64,000 nt of DNA. Source: Leucobacter chromiireducens subsp. chromiireducens (GTDB taxonomy: Bacteria > Actinomycetota > Actinomycetes > Actinomycetales > Microbacteriaceae). A program made the position numbers and the translations under genes. Shown here one piece after another: positions 8,743 through 17,756 of the stretch. How positions within the stretch are numbered: the stretch's first letter is position 1; the number at the start of each line of letters is the position of its first letter. The notes beneath the pieces were generated by a model that saw only the letters and a list, made by a program, of their open reading frames with translations, had not been told where the DNA came from and searched no databases. The DNA lies in contig NZ_QYAD01000001.1 in the NCBI RefSeq assembly GCF_016758255.1, positions 806,001-870,000 of the forward strand, read 5' to 3'.

Positions 8743-9909
8743 GTGGATCTGTACGAGTACCAGGCACGAGACATCTTCGAAGAATACGGAGTGCCGGTGC
8801 TTGCCGGCATCGTCGCCGATACCCCGGACGAGGCGCGCGCCGCAGCTGAGAAGATTGGCGGCGTTGTCGTTGTCAAGGCTCAGGTGAAGGTGGGCGGCCG
8901 TGGTAAGGCCGGCGGCGTGAAGGTCGCCAAGAACGCCGATGAGGCATACGCAGCAGCCGAGGCAATTCTCGGGCTGGACATTAAGGGCCATGAGGTCAAG
9001 CGAGTGATGGTCGCCGCAGGCGCCGACATCAAGCAGGAGTTCTACTTCTCCGTGCTGCTCGACCGCGCAAACCGCTCCTACCTCTCCCTCTGCTCCGTTG
9101 AGGGCGGCATGGAGATTGAGGTGCTGGCGGTGGAGAAGCCTGAGGCGCTCGCGCGCATCGAGGTGAACCCGCTGACCGGCATCGACGCGGCGAAGGCCGA
9201 AGAGATCGCTCGTGCAGCGAAGTTCCCGGAGGAGCTCGTCGCCAAGGTCGCAGCGGTCTTCGAGAAGCTGTACCAGGTGTACGTGGGCGAGGACGCCACG
9301 CTCGTTGAGGTTAACCCGCTCGTGCTCACGGGTGAGGGCGACATCATCGCGCTCGACGGCAAGGTATCGCTTGATGAGAACGCTGAGTTCCGTCAGCCGA
9401 AGCACGACGCGCTCGCTGACAAGGGCGCCGAGGACCCGCTCGAGGCGAAGGCTAAGGCGCAGGATCTCAACTACGTGAAGCTTGACGGTGAGGTCGGCGT
9501 GATCGGCAACGGCGCGGGCCTCGTCATGTCGACGCTCGATGTCGTCGCCTACGCGGGCGAGAACCACGGGGGCGTGAAGCCCGCGAACTTCCTCGACATC
9601 GGTGGTGGTGCATCGGCCGAGGTGATGGCCGCCGGCCTCGACGTGATCCTCGGGGATCCGCAGGTCAAGTCCGTCTTCGTGAACGTGTTCGGCGGAATCA
9701 CCGCCTGCGACGCGGTTGCCAACGGCATCGTGGGCGCGCTCGCGAAGCTCGGCGACGCGGCAAACAAGCCGCTCGTGGTGCGCCTCGACGGCAACAACGT
9801 TGAAGAGGGCCGCCGGATCCTGAACGAGGCGGCGCACCCGCTCGTGACCCAGGCCGCGACGATGGACGAGGGCGCTGACAAGGCCGCCGAGCTCGCCAAC
9901 GCCCGATAA
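8743..9909 (+). CDS. sucC: succinyl-CoA synthetase (ADP-forming) beta subunit
   Basis: The 388-residue beta subunit starts at GTG 8743, with AAAGGA upstream. The N-terminus [19 protein letters not shown] is the classic SucC ATP-grasp start. The [16 protein letters not shown] region (about residues 45-60) belongs to the nucleotide-binding domain, and the GGGASAEV segment near residue 285 belongs to the CoA-ligase domain. With SucD it converts succinyl-CoA, ADP and phosphate to succinate, CoA and ATP in the TCA cycle. It is cytoplasmic and cotranscribed with sucD, 34 bases downstream. Confidence 0.97.
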   Translation: MDLYEYQARDIFEEYGVPVLAGIVADTPDEARAAAEKIGGVVVVKAQVKVGGRGKAGGVKVAKNADEAYAAAEAILGLDIKGHEVKRVMVAAGADIKQEFYFSVLLDRANRSYLSLCSVEGGMEIEVLAVEKPEALARIEVNPLTGIDAAKAEEIARAAKFPEELVAKVAAVFEKLYQVYVGEDATLVEVNPLVLTGEGDIIALDGKVSLDENAEFRQPKHDALADKGAEDPLEAKAKAQDLNYVKLDGEVGVIGNGAGLVMSTLDVVAYAGENHGGVKPANFLDIGGGASAEVMAAGLDVILGDPQVKSVFVNVFGGITACDAVANGIVGALAKLGDAANKPLVVRLDGNNVEEGRRILNEAAHPLVTQAATMDEGADKAAELANAR

Positions 9910-9943
9910 CCCGACGCCGAGACTCACGGAAAGAAGCAACAGA

Positions 9944-10846
9944 ATGTCGATCTTCCTGAACAAGGATTCCAAGGTCATCGTCCAGGGCATCACCGGCGGC
10001 GAGGGCACGAAGCACACCGCACGCATGCTTGCCGCGGGCACCCAGATCGTCGGCGGCGTGAACGCGCGCAAGGCCGGCACCACGGTGTCGCACGTCGATG
10101 CCTCGGGCGCGACGGTCGAGCTGCCCGTCTTTGCGACCGTCGCTGAGGCGATGGCCGCAACCGGCGCCGACGTTTCGGTGGCGTTCGTGCCCCCGGCCTT
10201 CACGAAGGACGCGGCGATCGAGGCTATCGACGCCGGCATCGGCCTGCTCGTGATCATCACCGAGGGCGTGCCGGTCAAGGACTCGGCTGAACTCTGGGCA
10301 CACGCGAAGGCAACCGGTGGTGCGACCCGCATCATCGGCCCGAACTGCCCCGGCATCATCACGCCGGGCGAGGCGCTCGCGGGCATCACCCCCGCAACGA
10401 TCACGGGCAAGGGCCCGATCGGTCTCGTCTCGAAGTCGGGCACGCTGACGTACCAGATGATGTACGAGCTGCGCGATCTCGGGTTCTCCACCGCGATCGG
10501 TATCGGTGGCGACCCCATCATCGGCACCACGCACATCGACGCACTCGCGGCGTTCGAGGCGGATCCCGAGACGAAGGCCATCGTGATGATCGGTGAGATC
10601 GGTGGCGACGCTGAGGAGCGCGCAGCCGAGTTCATCAAGGCAAACGTCACGAAGCCCGTCGTGGGCTACGTCGCCGGCTTCACGGCGCCCGAGGGCAAGA
10701 CGATGGGCCACGCTGGCGCGATCGTTTCTGGCTCCGCGGGCACCGCGCAGGCGAAGAAGGAAGCCCTCGAGGCTGCAGGCGTCAAGGTGGGGAAGACCCC
10801 CACTGAGACCGCCGAGCTGCTGCGCGAGGCGTTCGCCGCGCTCTAA
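9944..10846 (+). CDS. sucD: succinyl-CoA synthetase (ADP-forming) alpha subunit
   Basis: The 300-residue alpha subunit begins [15 protein letters not shown], the conserved start of the CoA-binding Rossmann domain. The [15 protein letters not shown] motif near residue 250 contains the histidine phosphorylated during catalysis. An AAGAAG-type ribosome-binding site lies before the ATG. It forms a heteromer with SucC. A very strong hairpin follows the stop codon, making this a closed two-gene operon. Confidence 0.97.
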   Translation: MSIFLNKDSKVIVQGITGGEGTKHTARMLAAGTQIVGGVNARKAGTTVSHVDASGATVELPVFATVAEAMAATGADVSVAFVPPAFTKDAAIEAIDAGIGLLVIITEGVPVKDSAELWAHAKATGGATRIIGPNCPGIITPGEALAGITPATITGKGPIGLVSKSGTLTYQMMYELRDLGFSTAIGIGGDPIIGTTHIDALAAFEADPETKAIVMIGEIGGDAEERAAEFIKANVTKPVVGYVAGFTAPEGKTMGHAGAIVSGSAGTAQAKKEALEAAGVKVGKTPTETAELLREAFAAL

Positions 10847-10859
10847 GCCTCACTCCCGA

Positions 10860-10926
10860 ATCGGGGTCACTCTGGCAGGGTGTCGCGCAGCCGCGGCACG
10901 CAACACCCTGCCAGAGTGACCCCGAT
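10860..10926. terminator. long 28-bp inverted repeat after sucD
   Basis: The arms at 10860-10887 and 10899-10926 are 28 bases each with a single mismatch, around an 11-base GC-rich loop. No T-run follows either arm. Its position 13 bases after the sucD stop suggests transcription termination. Its length and near-perfection also resemble dispersed palindromic repeats. Confidence 0.7.
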
Positions 10927-11048
10927 CGTGTGTTTGGTGGGTGTCACGCGGCGCAATGCAGCCGCGGCGGGCGGGCGTGGTGCGCGATACTGAGGGAGGC
11001 GCCGAGACGCGGCGGCCACCGGGCAACCGGACGTTCAGGGAGCGCACC

Positions 11049-12119
11049 ATGACCCAGTCCCAGCAGTCGCAGAACACGCCGCAGGGCGCCCATCTTGTGG
11101 GCAGCATCAACTTCGATGACGCCGAGACGACAATGCGCACGGCGGCCGCCGAGCTGGGCGCGCACCTGAAGCGCATCCCTGACGGCGAGGTGGGCGAGCG
11201 CTTCCACTGGATCGTGTTCCAGGCCGACCGCTTGGGCCAGACACCTGGGATCGAGCGGGTAGGGGACACCCCGATCCCGATCCGCACGCTCGATGCGCGC
11301 CCCGTGCAGCTCGCACCCGGCGTGCGCGCCGCGGACCTCACCCTTGCCCCGCTCGGCTACGCGGAGGCCGCGCTCGAATCGTACGCCGTGTTCGCCCGGC
11401 TGCAGGAAGAAGGGGTCATCCCAGCGACGACCCGCTTCCAGGTGTCCCTTCCGACGCCACTCGGCGTGGTGGGCAGCTTCGTGCACCCCGCGAACCGTGC
11501 CGAGTTCGAGCCCGTCTATGAGGCCGCGCTCGCCGCGGAGCTCGACGAGATTCTCGCAGCGATTCCGCACGAGCAGCTCGCCGTCCAGTGGGATGCTGCG
11601 CTCGAGTTCGCGATCCTCGAGGGCGTGAGCACGCGCGGGGTGCCGCACGAGTGGTTCTCCGACGTGTGGCAGGAAACCACCAAGCGGCTCGCGCGGCAGA
11701 TCGACCGCGTACCGGCGGACGTCGAGGTTGGCGTGCACCTCTGCTACGGCGACGTCGCGGAACAGCACTTCGTTGAGCCCGGTGACGCCGCGAACCTCGT
11801 GCGCTTCGCGAACCTCGTGAGTGAGCAGACCGAGCGAGAACTCAGCTGGCTGCACCTCCCCGTGCCGATCGAGCGAGAGGACGCGGCCTACTTCGCGCCG
11901 CTCGCCTCGCTTGCGCTGCCCGCGGAGACCGAGCTCTATCTTGGCCTCGTGCACCGGGAAGACGGCGCGGCGGGCGCCGAGCGGCGTATTGCTGCGGCGC
12001 GCGAGCACGTGACGCGGCCGTTCGGCGTGGCGACGGAGTGCGGCTTCGGGCGCTCGCCCGAGGGGACGACCGTGCCGCTATTCGAGGCGCACCGCGCGGT
12101 TGCGACCGCCTGGGCGTAG
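11049..12119 (+). CDS. conserved protein of the MetE/UROD-like fold, function unknown
   Basis: The 356-residue protein starts at ATG 11049, with GGGAG eight bases upstream. The sequence has no signal peptide or membrane segment. It resembles orphan actinobacterial proteins distantly related to the cobalamin-independent methionine synthase / uroporphyrinogen decarboxylase barrel, with features such as RIPDGEVGER near the start, FQVSLPTPLGVVGSF in the middle and ATECGFGR near the end. The Cys in the last motif matches the position where MetE-like proteins place a zinc ligand, but the other ligands are not obvious. No enzymatic role can be assigned. It is monocistronic and convergent with the next gene. 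Confidence 0.6.
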   Translation: MTQSQQSQNTPQGAHLVGSINFDDAETTMRTAAAELGAHLKRIPDGEVGERFHWIVFQADRLGQTPGIERVGDTPIPIRTLDARPVQLAPGVRAADLTLAPLGYAEAALESYAVFARLQEEGVIPATTRFQVSLPTPLGVVGSFVHPANRAEFEPVYEAALAAELDEILAAIPHEQLAVQWDAALEFAILEGVSTRGVPHEWFSDVWQETTKRLARQIDRVPADVEVGVHLCYGDVAEQHFVEPGDAANLVRFANLVSEQTERELSWLHLPVPIEREDAAYFAPLASLALPAETELYLGLVHREDGAAGAERRIAAAREHVTRPFGVATECGFGRSPEGTTVPLFEAHRAVATAWA

Positions 12120-12126
12120 CCGAGCC

Positions 12127-12153
12127 CCGGCGGCCGTGGCCCTCGGCCGCCGG
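12127..12153. terminator. hairpin between convergent genes
   Basis: A 10-bp perfect GC stem (12127-12136 with 12144-12153) and a 7-base loop lie between two convergent stop codons, suiting a bidirectional terminator. No T-tract follows. Confidence 0.55.
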
Positions 12154-12161
12154 AGACCCCG

Positions 12162-12917
12162 CTAGCCGATGATGGGCAACGGGATCCCCAATGACTTCGT
12201 TGCCGTGCGCGCGACGAGAAACCCGATGATGCAGAGGATCCACGAGGTGTTTTCGGCGCCGGTGCGCTGAAACCACGCCGTCAGGCGCTCGAGCGGCGCC
12301 GCCACGAGGGGTGCCGCGACGATTCGCGTGACAAGGAGCACAAGCGCGGGGAGCACCATCACCACGCAGTAGCCGGCGAGGTACGCGAATCGCGCGGATG
12401 CACTGAGGGGCGCCCCCGCGAGCATGGTCATGCCGATCAGGTAGGGGAGCATTCCGGCGATCTCGACGAGCCCGGCGGCGATCGCGACGCCCATCACGGC
12501 GCCGCCGCTCGCGCGTTCATCGAGTACCCGTGCGCGCCACCGGAGGATACGGCCGCTCTCGGGGAGCGGGGTCCCCGCCGCCGCGAGCCGCTTCCTGCGA
12601 GAGTCCGCGGCCCACACCAGGAGCCCCGCGACGAAGAGCCCGGCGCCCACGGTGAGGAGGAGCCACTGGCCGAGCTCACTCGCAAGAAGGTCGCTCGCCG
12701 CGTCGATCACGTTCACAAGCCCGAGCATGAAGAGTACGCCGATCGCGAGATAGAACCCGGTGATCGTCACCAAGTAGGCGAGAATGCGCCCGGTGCGCAC
12801 CCGGCCTGGCGCGATCAAGAAGAATAGGGGAATGAGCAGCGTGCCTACGCTGAGGCCGTCAATCAGCGCGAGCACGGCGAGCGCCGCGGGGAGGGGCGCC
12901 GAGTCAATAAAATCCAT
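12162..12917 (-). CDS. GAP/SfLAP-family (LysE-like) integral membrane protein
   Basis: The 251-residue protein has about six hydrophobic helices and a central cytoplasmic loop rich in Arg (about residues 105-135). The N-terminus ALAVLALIDGLSVGTLLIP resembles the GAP family of actinobacterial membrane proteins, which are distant LysE-type transporter relatives linked in mycobacteria to glycopeptidolipid export. The GGGAGG-like ribosome-binding site lies eight bases before the ATG at 12915-12917. It is divergent from the two-component system. Substrate and direction of transport are unknown. Confidence 0.7.
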   Translation of the reverse strand: MDFIDSAPLPAALAVLALIDGLSVGTLLIPLFFLIAPGRVRTGRILAYLVTITGFYLAIGVLFMLGLVNVIDAASDLLASELGQWLLLTVGAGLFVAGLLVWAADSRRKRLAAAGTPLPESGRILRWRARVLDERASGGAVMGVAIAAGLVEIAGMLPYLIGMTMLAGAPLSASARFAYLAGYCVVMVLPALVLLVTRIVAAPLVAAPLERLTAWFQRTGAENTSWILCIIGFLVARTATKSLGIPLPIIG

Positions 12918-13025
12918 GCCCCGAGCCTCCCGGAGAGCCCGGCCCCGCGCATCGGCGAGAGGAATGAGCGGCCCTCATCCCTTGGTCGGAGGTGCCGCGC
13001 GTCGAGGGGTGCTTGGATAGAGCGC

Positions 13026-14270
13026 ATGACCACTGCGGAACCAAGCAACGTCGGCATGGGCGCTACGCGCCCGCCGCTTGCGCCGTGGCGCGTGGCGCTC
13101 GTGTACGTGGGCATCGCCGTGGCGCTCGCGGCGATCGGCCTTGGCGGCATTTGGAATGACCTCTCGCTGCTGCCGGAGCGCCCAGCGCGGTGGTGGACGC
13201 TCGCGACGGCCGTTCCGGCTGCGGCCACCGTGCTGATGAAGCGCCGCGCACCCTGGTGGGGGCTGCTCCTCGCGATCGGGATCGCCGCTGTGGACGTGCT
13301 GACGGTCGGCGGCCTCGTTCCCCTGTTCGCGGTGCTAGAAATGCTCCACTCTGGGATCATTGCCTTGAGCGCGCCCCGCCGTCGACTGGTGCTGAGGGGC
13401 ATCGTGGCCGTGACGATCGCCGGTGCTGCTGCCACGCTCCTCGTGACCGGCGACCCCGGTGCCACAGTGCTCGTCGGGCTGCAGCTCGGTGCGCTGCTTG
13501 GCATGACGTATTGGTACGCAAACTCGGTGGCGCAGTCGAGCGAGCTCGTTGCGCTCTACCGGCAGCGTGCGGCCGGGCTCGAGCGGCTGGCCGAGCTCGA
13601 TCGGGATCACGCGGTGCGCACGGAGCGTGACCGCGTGGCACGCGAGCTGCACGATGTGGTGGCTGGCCACGTGGCCGCCGTAGCGATTCGCAGCGAGGCT
13701 GCCCTGAGCGCAGGCGATGGGGCGAACTCGGCAGCGGCCGGGACGGGCGCCGATCGGGCGACGCTTCGCGCGGTGCGTGATTCGAGCCTTGCCGCGCACG
13801 AGGCGCTGCGTGACCTGATCGGGGTGCTGCGCACCGATACCGCAGCGCAGCGACACACCGCAGAGCCCGGGCGTGCGTCGCTGCCGCAGCTTGCGGCAGA
13901 GGCCGAGCGCTCGGGACTGCGCGTCGCGGTCGACGATACGGGCGCGGGAGCACTCACTCCCACGGCCGACCTGACCCTGGGACAGGTGGTGCGCGAGGCG
14001 CTCGCGAATGCCGCACGACACGACGCGGGCGGCAGCGTGCAGGTGAATGTCGACGCCGCAGACGGGCCGACGCAGCAGCCGGGGGTTCGCGTGGAGATCA
14101 TCACCCGGGGCGGATCCCCGCTCGCCCACCCGGAGCTGCGCGGGAGCCAGTTGGGCCTTCGCCTGCTGGACGAACGGGTGCGCGCGAGCGGCGGAGAGTT
14201 CAGGGCAGGACCCAACCCCTCGGGGTGGCTCGTCTCCGCCTGGCTCCCCACGAAGACCGGACCCGCATGA
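13026..14270 (+). CDS. two-component sensor histidine kinase (NarL/DesK class)
   Basis: The 414-residue protein's N-terminal 160 residues hold about five membrane segments. The HisKA_3 dimerisation helix contains the phospho-accepting His in RVARELHDVVAGHV (about residue 210). The HATPase_c domain follows, with an N-box in REALANAARHD (near 325) and a Gly-rich GLRLLDERVRASGG near 380. The kinase autophosphorylates and passes phosphate to the regulator encoded next. Its stop codon overlaps an upstream ATG of the regulator gene. The signal is unknown; the extracytoplasmic part is too small to suggest a periplasmic sensor domain. Confidence 0.92.
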   Translation: MTTAEPSNVGMGATRPPLAPWRVALVYVGIAVALAAIGLGGIWNDLSLLPERPARWWTLATAVPAAATVLMKRRAPWWGLLLAIGIAAVDVLTVGGLVPLFAVLEMLHSGIIALSAPRRRLVLRGIVAVTIAGAAATLLVTGDPGATVLVGLQLGALLGMTYWYANSVAQSSELVALYRQRAAGLERLAELDRDHAVRTERDRVARELHDVVAGHVAAVAIRSEAALSAGDGANSAAAGTGADRATLRAVRDSSLAAHEALRDLIGVLRTDTAAQRHTAEPGRASLPQLAAEAERSGLRVAVDDTGAGALTPTADLTLGQVVREALANAARHDAGGSVQVNVDAADGPTQQPGVRVEIITRGGSPLAHPELRGSQLGLRLLDERVRASGGEFRAGPNPSGWLVSAWLPTKTGPA

Positions 14271-14290
14271 CCGAGACGGAGGAGAACCAG

Positions 14291-15001
14291 ATGACGCTTC
14301 CGCAGGCGGGCGCACCGCGGGTGCTCATTGCTGACGATCACGCCATGATCCGCGAGGGCCTGCGTATGATCCTCGAGCGGCAGGGCATCGACGTGGTGGG
14401 CGAGGCCGCAGACGGCGCCGCAGCGATTGGCAATGCGCGTGCCCTGCGACCGGATGTGGTGCTCATGGATCTGCGCATGCCCGGCACCGACGGGATCGCC
14501 GCAACCGCGCAGATCGTGACGGAGGAGACCGCCGCCGTGCTGGCACTCACGAGTTTCGATGAGGACGAGCTGGTGTTCGACGCAATCCGGGCCGGCGCTG
14601 TTGGATTCCTTCTGAAAACAGTTGAGGCGGCGCCGCTTGCAGACGCGGTGCGTCGCATTGCCGCGGGGGAGGGAATCCTCGATCCGCGCGTCACGCGCCG
14701 CGCTCTCGCCGCGCTCGCGGGGCCCGCCGCTGGCCTCACGGGCGACGGTGCGCAGCGGGGACAGTCTGGCGCAGCCACACTGCCCGGGCTCGACGCGCTC
14801 ACCGACCGCGAGCGCCAGGTGCTCGACGGGATCGCCGAGGGGTGGGCAAACGCGCGGATCGGGGCGGCGCTCGGGATCTCCGTGCCCACCGTGAAGACGC
14901 ATGTCTCGAGCATCCTGGTGAAGCTCGGCGCAGAGAGCCGCACGCACGCGGTCGCGCTGCTGCGCTCGGTCGGGGGCGGTACACGGCCTCACGTAGGATA
15001 G
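14291..15001 (+). CDS. LuxR/NarL-family response regulator
   Basis: The protein is 236 residues from the ATG at 14291, which has a strong Shine-Dalgarno GGAGGAG six bases upstream. An alternative ATG at 14267 overlaps the kinase stop and would add eight residues. The receiver domain carries the acidic pair in VLIADDHAMIREGL, the phospho-acceptor Asp in VVLMDLRMPG, a conserved Thr/Ser in LALTSF and Lys in LLKT. A C-terminal LuxR helix-turn-helix (LTDRERQVLDGIAEG to VKTHVSSILVKL) binds DNA. A small GCCGACG/CGTCGGC hairpin at 15011-15032 follows the gene. Confidence 0.93.
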   Translation: MTLPQAGAPRVLIADDHAMIREGLRMILERQGIDVVGEAADGAAAIGNARALRPDVVLMDLRMPGTDGIAATAQIVTEETAAVLALTSFDEDELVFDAIRAGAVGFLLKTVEAAPLADAVRRIAAGEGILDPRVTRRALAALAGPAAGLTGDGAQRGQSGAATLPGLDALTDRERQVLDGIAEGWANARIGAALGISVPTVKTHVSSILVKLGAESRTHAVALLRSVGGGTRPHVG

Positions 15002-15052
15002 GAGGGTTGCGCCGACGGAGAACCGCGTCGGCACCGCCGTGAAAGGACCGCC

Positions 15053-16063
15053 GTGACCAGTCGCCTCCTCCGCTCAATCGCGCTCTCCGCGACCGCCACC
15101 GCCGCGCTTGCGCTCGGCCTCGCCGGGTGCTCCGCGCAGCCCGCAGGCTCCGACGCCGCGACGGGAGACGCCGCAGGTGAGACTATTCGTATGGGCACGC
15201 AGCCGTGGCTCGGCTACGGCCAGTGGTATGTCGCGGAGGATCAGGGCTTCTTCGCGGACCGCGGCGTGGACGTTGCGCTCTCGAGCTTCAACGCGGACGC
15301 CGACGTGAACGCGGCGCTCGCCGCAAACCGACTGGACATGGCGAACGTGGGGGCGCAGGCCGCCCTCCAGTTCATCGAGCAGGGCCTCGACGTGTCGATC
15401 GTGCTGATGCTCGACTCGGCAACCGAGGCCGACGCCATCCTCGCGGGCGACGGGATCAGCGACGTCACTGATCTCGCGGGGAAGAAGGTGGCCTTCGAGC
15501 GCGGCGCCACGAGCGAGATTCTGCTCGCCGAGGCGCTCGACGAGGCGGGCCTCAGCTTTGACGATGTGAGCGTCGTCGAGGCCTCCGCGGACAAGGTCGC
15601 ACCCATGTTGCTCGCCGGCCGGGTAGATGCTGGCGTCACCTACGAGCCCTACGTGAGTGAGGCGCTCGGCGCGGGCAAGGGGATCTCTGCGGTCGCGACG
15701 GCCGGTGAATTCCCCGGGCTCATCACCGACGTGCTCGTTGTGCGCAACGAGGTCCTTGATGAGCGCCCCGACGAGGTGCGCGAGGTGCTCGCATCGTGGG
15801 ACGACGCGGTGAGCTACACGGAGGCGAACACCGACGAGGCGCGTGCAATCATCGCCGCCGGCGTTGGCTCTGACGTGAGCGATCTCGAGACCGCGTTCGA
15901 CGGCGTGCACTACTACTCGCTCGCCGAGAACCGCGACCTCCTGACGGGCAGCTACGCCACGGAGACGCTGCCGGCGCTCGTGAGCGTCGCCGAGCGCATC
16001 GGCCTGCTCAGCGAGACGGTTGACGCGAAGACCGCGGTCCGCGCCGAGTTCCTCGGCAAGTAG
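15053..16063 (+). CDS. ABC importer solute-binding lipoprotein (NMT1/SsuA-like)
   Basis: The 336-residue protein starts at GTG 15053, with AAAGGA upstream. A lipoprotein signal peptide ends in the lipobox LAGC (Cys about residue 24). The mature part begins IRMGTQPWLGYGQWYVAEDQGFF, the hallmark of the NMT1/SsuA family that binds sulfonates, nitrate, bicarbonate or thiamine-pyrimidine precursors. The neighbouring permease and ATPase complete the importer. The exact substrate cannot be read from sequence. No sulfonatase or riboswitch is adjacent, although a thiamine operon lies 3.5 kb downstream, so a thiamine precursor is possible. Confidence 0.88.
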   Translation: MTSRLLRSIALSATATAALALGLAGCSAQPAGSDAATGDAAGETIRMGTQPWLGYGQWYVAEDQGFFADRGVDVALSSFNADADVNAALAANRLDMANVGAQAALQFIEQGLDVSIVLMLDSATEADAILAGDGISDVTDLAGKKVAFERGATSEILLAEALDEAGLSFDDVSVVEASADKVAPMLLAGRVDAGVTYEPYVSEALGAGKGISAVATAGEFPGLITDVLVVRNEVLDERPDEVREVLASWDDAVSYTEANTDEARAIIAAGVGSDVSDLETAFDGVHYYSLAENRDLLTGSYATETLPALVSVAERIGLLSETVDAKTAVRAEFLGK

Positions 16064-16071
16064 CACACAGC

Positions 16072-16896
16072 GTGAGTACCGGATCCGGATCGATGCAGCG
16101 CCGCCCGCGGCGACGGCTGCGCATCGGGGCGCGCCTGTCGCGGCCCGCGTACCTTGCGACGGCGGTGGCCACGTTTGTCGTGCTCATCGCCGTGTGGTGG
16201 CTGGTCAGCGCGCTGGGCTTCGCGGACCCGATGTTCCTGCCCGGGCCGGATGCTGTACTGGGCGCGCTCGCGCAGCAGGCAGCGAGCGGTGAGCTGTGGG
16301 CTGACATTGGAGTGAGCTCCCTCCGGATTCTCATCGGATTCTCGCTCGCCACGGTGATGGCCGTGCCGATCGGCACGCTGATGGGCGTCAACGCCCGCGT
16401 CGAGGCCGCCCTCGAGCCGCTCATGGACTTCATTCGGTATATGCCGGTCGTGGCATTCGTGCCGCTCACGATCGTGTGGGCGGGGATTGACGAGGGGCAG
16501 AAGTTCCTCATCATCTGGATGGGCACCTTCTTCCAGCAGGTGCTTATGGTGGCGGATGCGGTGCGCCGCACCCCGAAGACCCTGGTGAGCCTCGGTGAAA
16601 CGCTCGGGCTCAGCTGGACACAGCTGCTCACCCGCATCGTGGTGCCCTCCGCGATGCCGCGCATCTGGGATGCTTTGCGCGTGACCCTCGGATGGGCTTG
16701 GACCTGGCTGGTGGTCGCTGAGCTTGTCGCAGCGTCCAGCGGTATGGGCTTCCGCATTACGGTGGCGCAGCGTTTCTTCGAAACCGACCTCATCATCGGC
16801 TACGTCTTCGTACTCGGTGTGCTCGGCCTCATCCTTGACCAGTTGATGCGCGCCGCCGGGCGCCGCATGTTCGCCTACCAGGAGGGACGCGCATGA
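16072..16896 (+). CDS. ABC importer permease (SsuC/TauC-like)
   Basis: The 274-residue permease starts at GTG 16072, eight bases after the binding-protein gene. It has an Arg-rich cytoplasmic N-terminus, then about six membrane helices. The ABC coupling motif (EAA loop) is seen around SLGETLGLSWTQLLTRIVVPSAMPRI, residues 180-205. It belongs to the SsuC/TauC family of type-I importers and would form the homodimeric channel. It overlaps the ATPase gene by four bases. Confidence 0.92.
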   Translation: MSTGSGSMQRRPRRRLRIGARLSRPAYLATAVATFVVLIAVWWLVSALGFADPMFLPGPDAVLGALAQQAASGELWADIGVSSLRILIGFSLATVMAVPIGTLMGVNARVEAALEPLMDFIRYMPVVAFVPLTIVWAGIDEGQKFLIIWMGTFFQQVLMVADAVRRTPKTLVSLGETLGLSWTQLLTRIVVPSAMPRIWDALRVTLGWAWTWLVVAELVAASSGMGFRITVAQRFFETDLIIGYVFVLGVLGLILDQLMRAAGRRMFAYQEGRA

Positions 16897-17666
16897 GCCC
16901 CGCAGCGACGCAGCCCCGCATTCGCGTGTCCGGCCTCACGAAGCACTTTGGTGCGGTCACCGCGCTCGATGGCGTTGACCTCGAGGTCGGTGAGAACGAG
17001 TTCGTCTCGATCGTCGGCGCCTCAGGTTGCGGCAAGTCGACGCTGCTCTCACTCATCGCGGGGCTTGAGGAGCCGAGCGCCGGCACGCTTGAGACCGCCG
17101 GGATGCCCATCACGGGCCCGGGGCGAGACCGCGGCGTGGTGTTCCAGCAGGCCACACTGATGCCCTGGCTCACGGTGCAGCAGAACGTGGAGTTCGCTCT
17201 GCGGGGAGAGCGTGAGCTCTCGCGCGCCGTCCGCGCAGACCGCGCACGCGAGTTCCTCGGCTTGGTTGGCCTCGCTGGGTTTGAAGATGCGCACCCCGCG
17301 CAGCTCTCCGGCGGTATGCAGCAGCGCGCGGCGCTCGCGCGCTCCCTCAGCTACGGGCCCGACATCCTGCTGATGGATGAGCCGTTCGGTGCGCTCGACG
17401 CGCTGACGCGGCGCACGATGCAGGAGCTGTTGCTTGAGGTATGGGAGCAGCACAAGCTGACCGTGCTGCTTGTCACGCACGACATCGACGAAGCGGTTGT
17501 CACGAGTGATCGCGTGGTCGTGATGAGTCCGCGGCCCGGCCGCGTGCAGCGTATCGTCGATGTGCCGATCCCGCGCCCGCGCACGCTAGCTTCTGAGCGC
17601 ACCCCAGCGTTCCGTGAGCTGAGCGACGAGATCCTCGCGCTCATCCACGGCGGCGAGTCCGCGTAG
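16893..17666 (+). CDS. ABC importer ATP-binding protein (SsuB/TauB-like)
   Basis: The 257-residue ATPase starts at the overlapping ATG 16893. Walker A is GASGCGKST near residue 35, the signature LSGGMQQRAALARSL is near 135, Walker B ILLMDEPFGALD is near 155, and the H-loop His is in LLVTHDIDEAV near 192. All catalytic residues are present. It energises the SsuA/SsuC-like importer of the same operon. It is the only ABC ATPase within 5 kb of the thiB-thiP genes, which lack their own; sharing is conceivable but untested. Confidence 0.93.
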   Translation: MSPAATQPRIRVSGLTKHFGAVTALDGVDLEVGENEFVSIVGASGCGKSTLLSLIAGLEEPSAGTLETAGMPITGPGRDRGVVFQQATLMPWLTVQQNVEFALRGERELSRAVRADRAREFLGLVGLAGFEDAHPAQLSGGMQQRAALARSLSYGPDILLMDEPFGALDALTRRTMQELLLEVWEQHKLTVLLVTHDIDEAVVTSDRVVVMSPRPGRVQRIVDVPIPRPRTLASERTPAFRELSDEILALIHGGESA

Positions 17667-17743
17667 CCCGCGGTCCGCGGTGTGCGGTGGCCCTGCGGGT
17701 TTCGACTGAGCGCGCCGCCCACCGCGCTCAGGGCCGAGCAGAG

Positions 17744-17756
17744 TAAGCTTTCGCCA
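17744..17756 (+). promoter_or_regulatory. putative leaderless -10 of the DUF6350 gene
   Basis: TAAGCT at 17744-17749 is followed by seven bases and the ATG at 17757, with no Shine-Dalgarno. It matches the leaderless layout seen elsewhere in the window. Confidence 0.4.

Noticed and set aside
8620..10650. Minus-strand 676-codon frame opposite sucCD
   Set aside because: Antisense shadow of two highly conserved TCA-cycle genes; Ser/Ala/Val-rich with no recognisable domain.
15011..15032. Riboswitch upstream of the SsuA-like gene
   Set aside because: Only one short 7-bp hairpin is present; none of the conserved TPP, cobalamin or SAM riboswitch blocks can be found.
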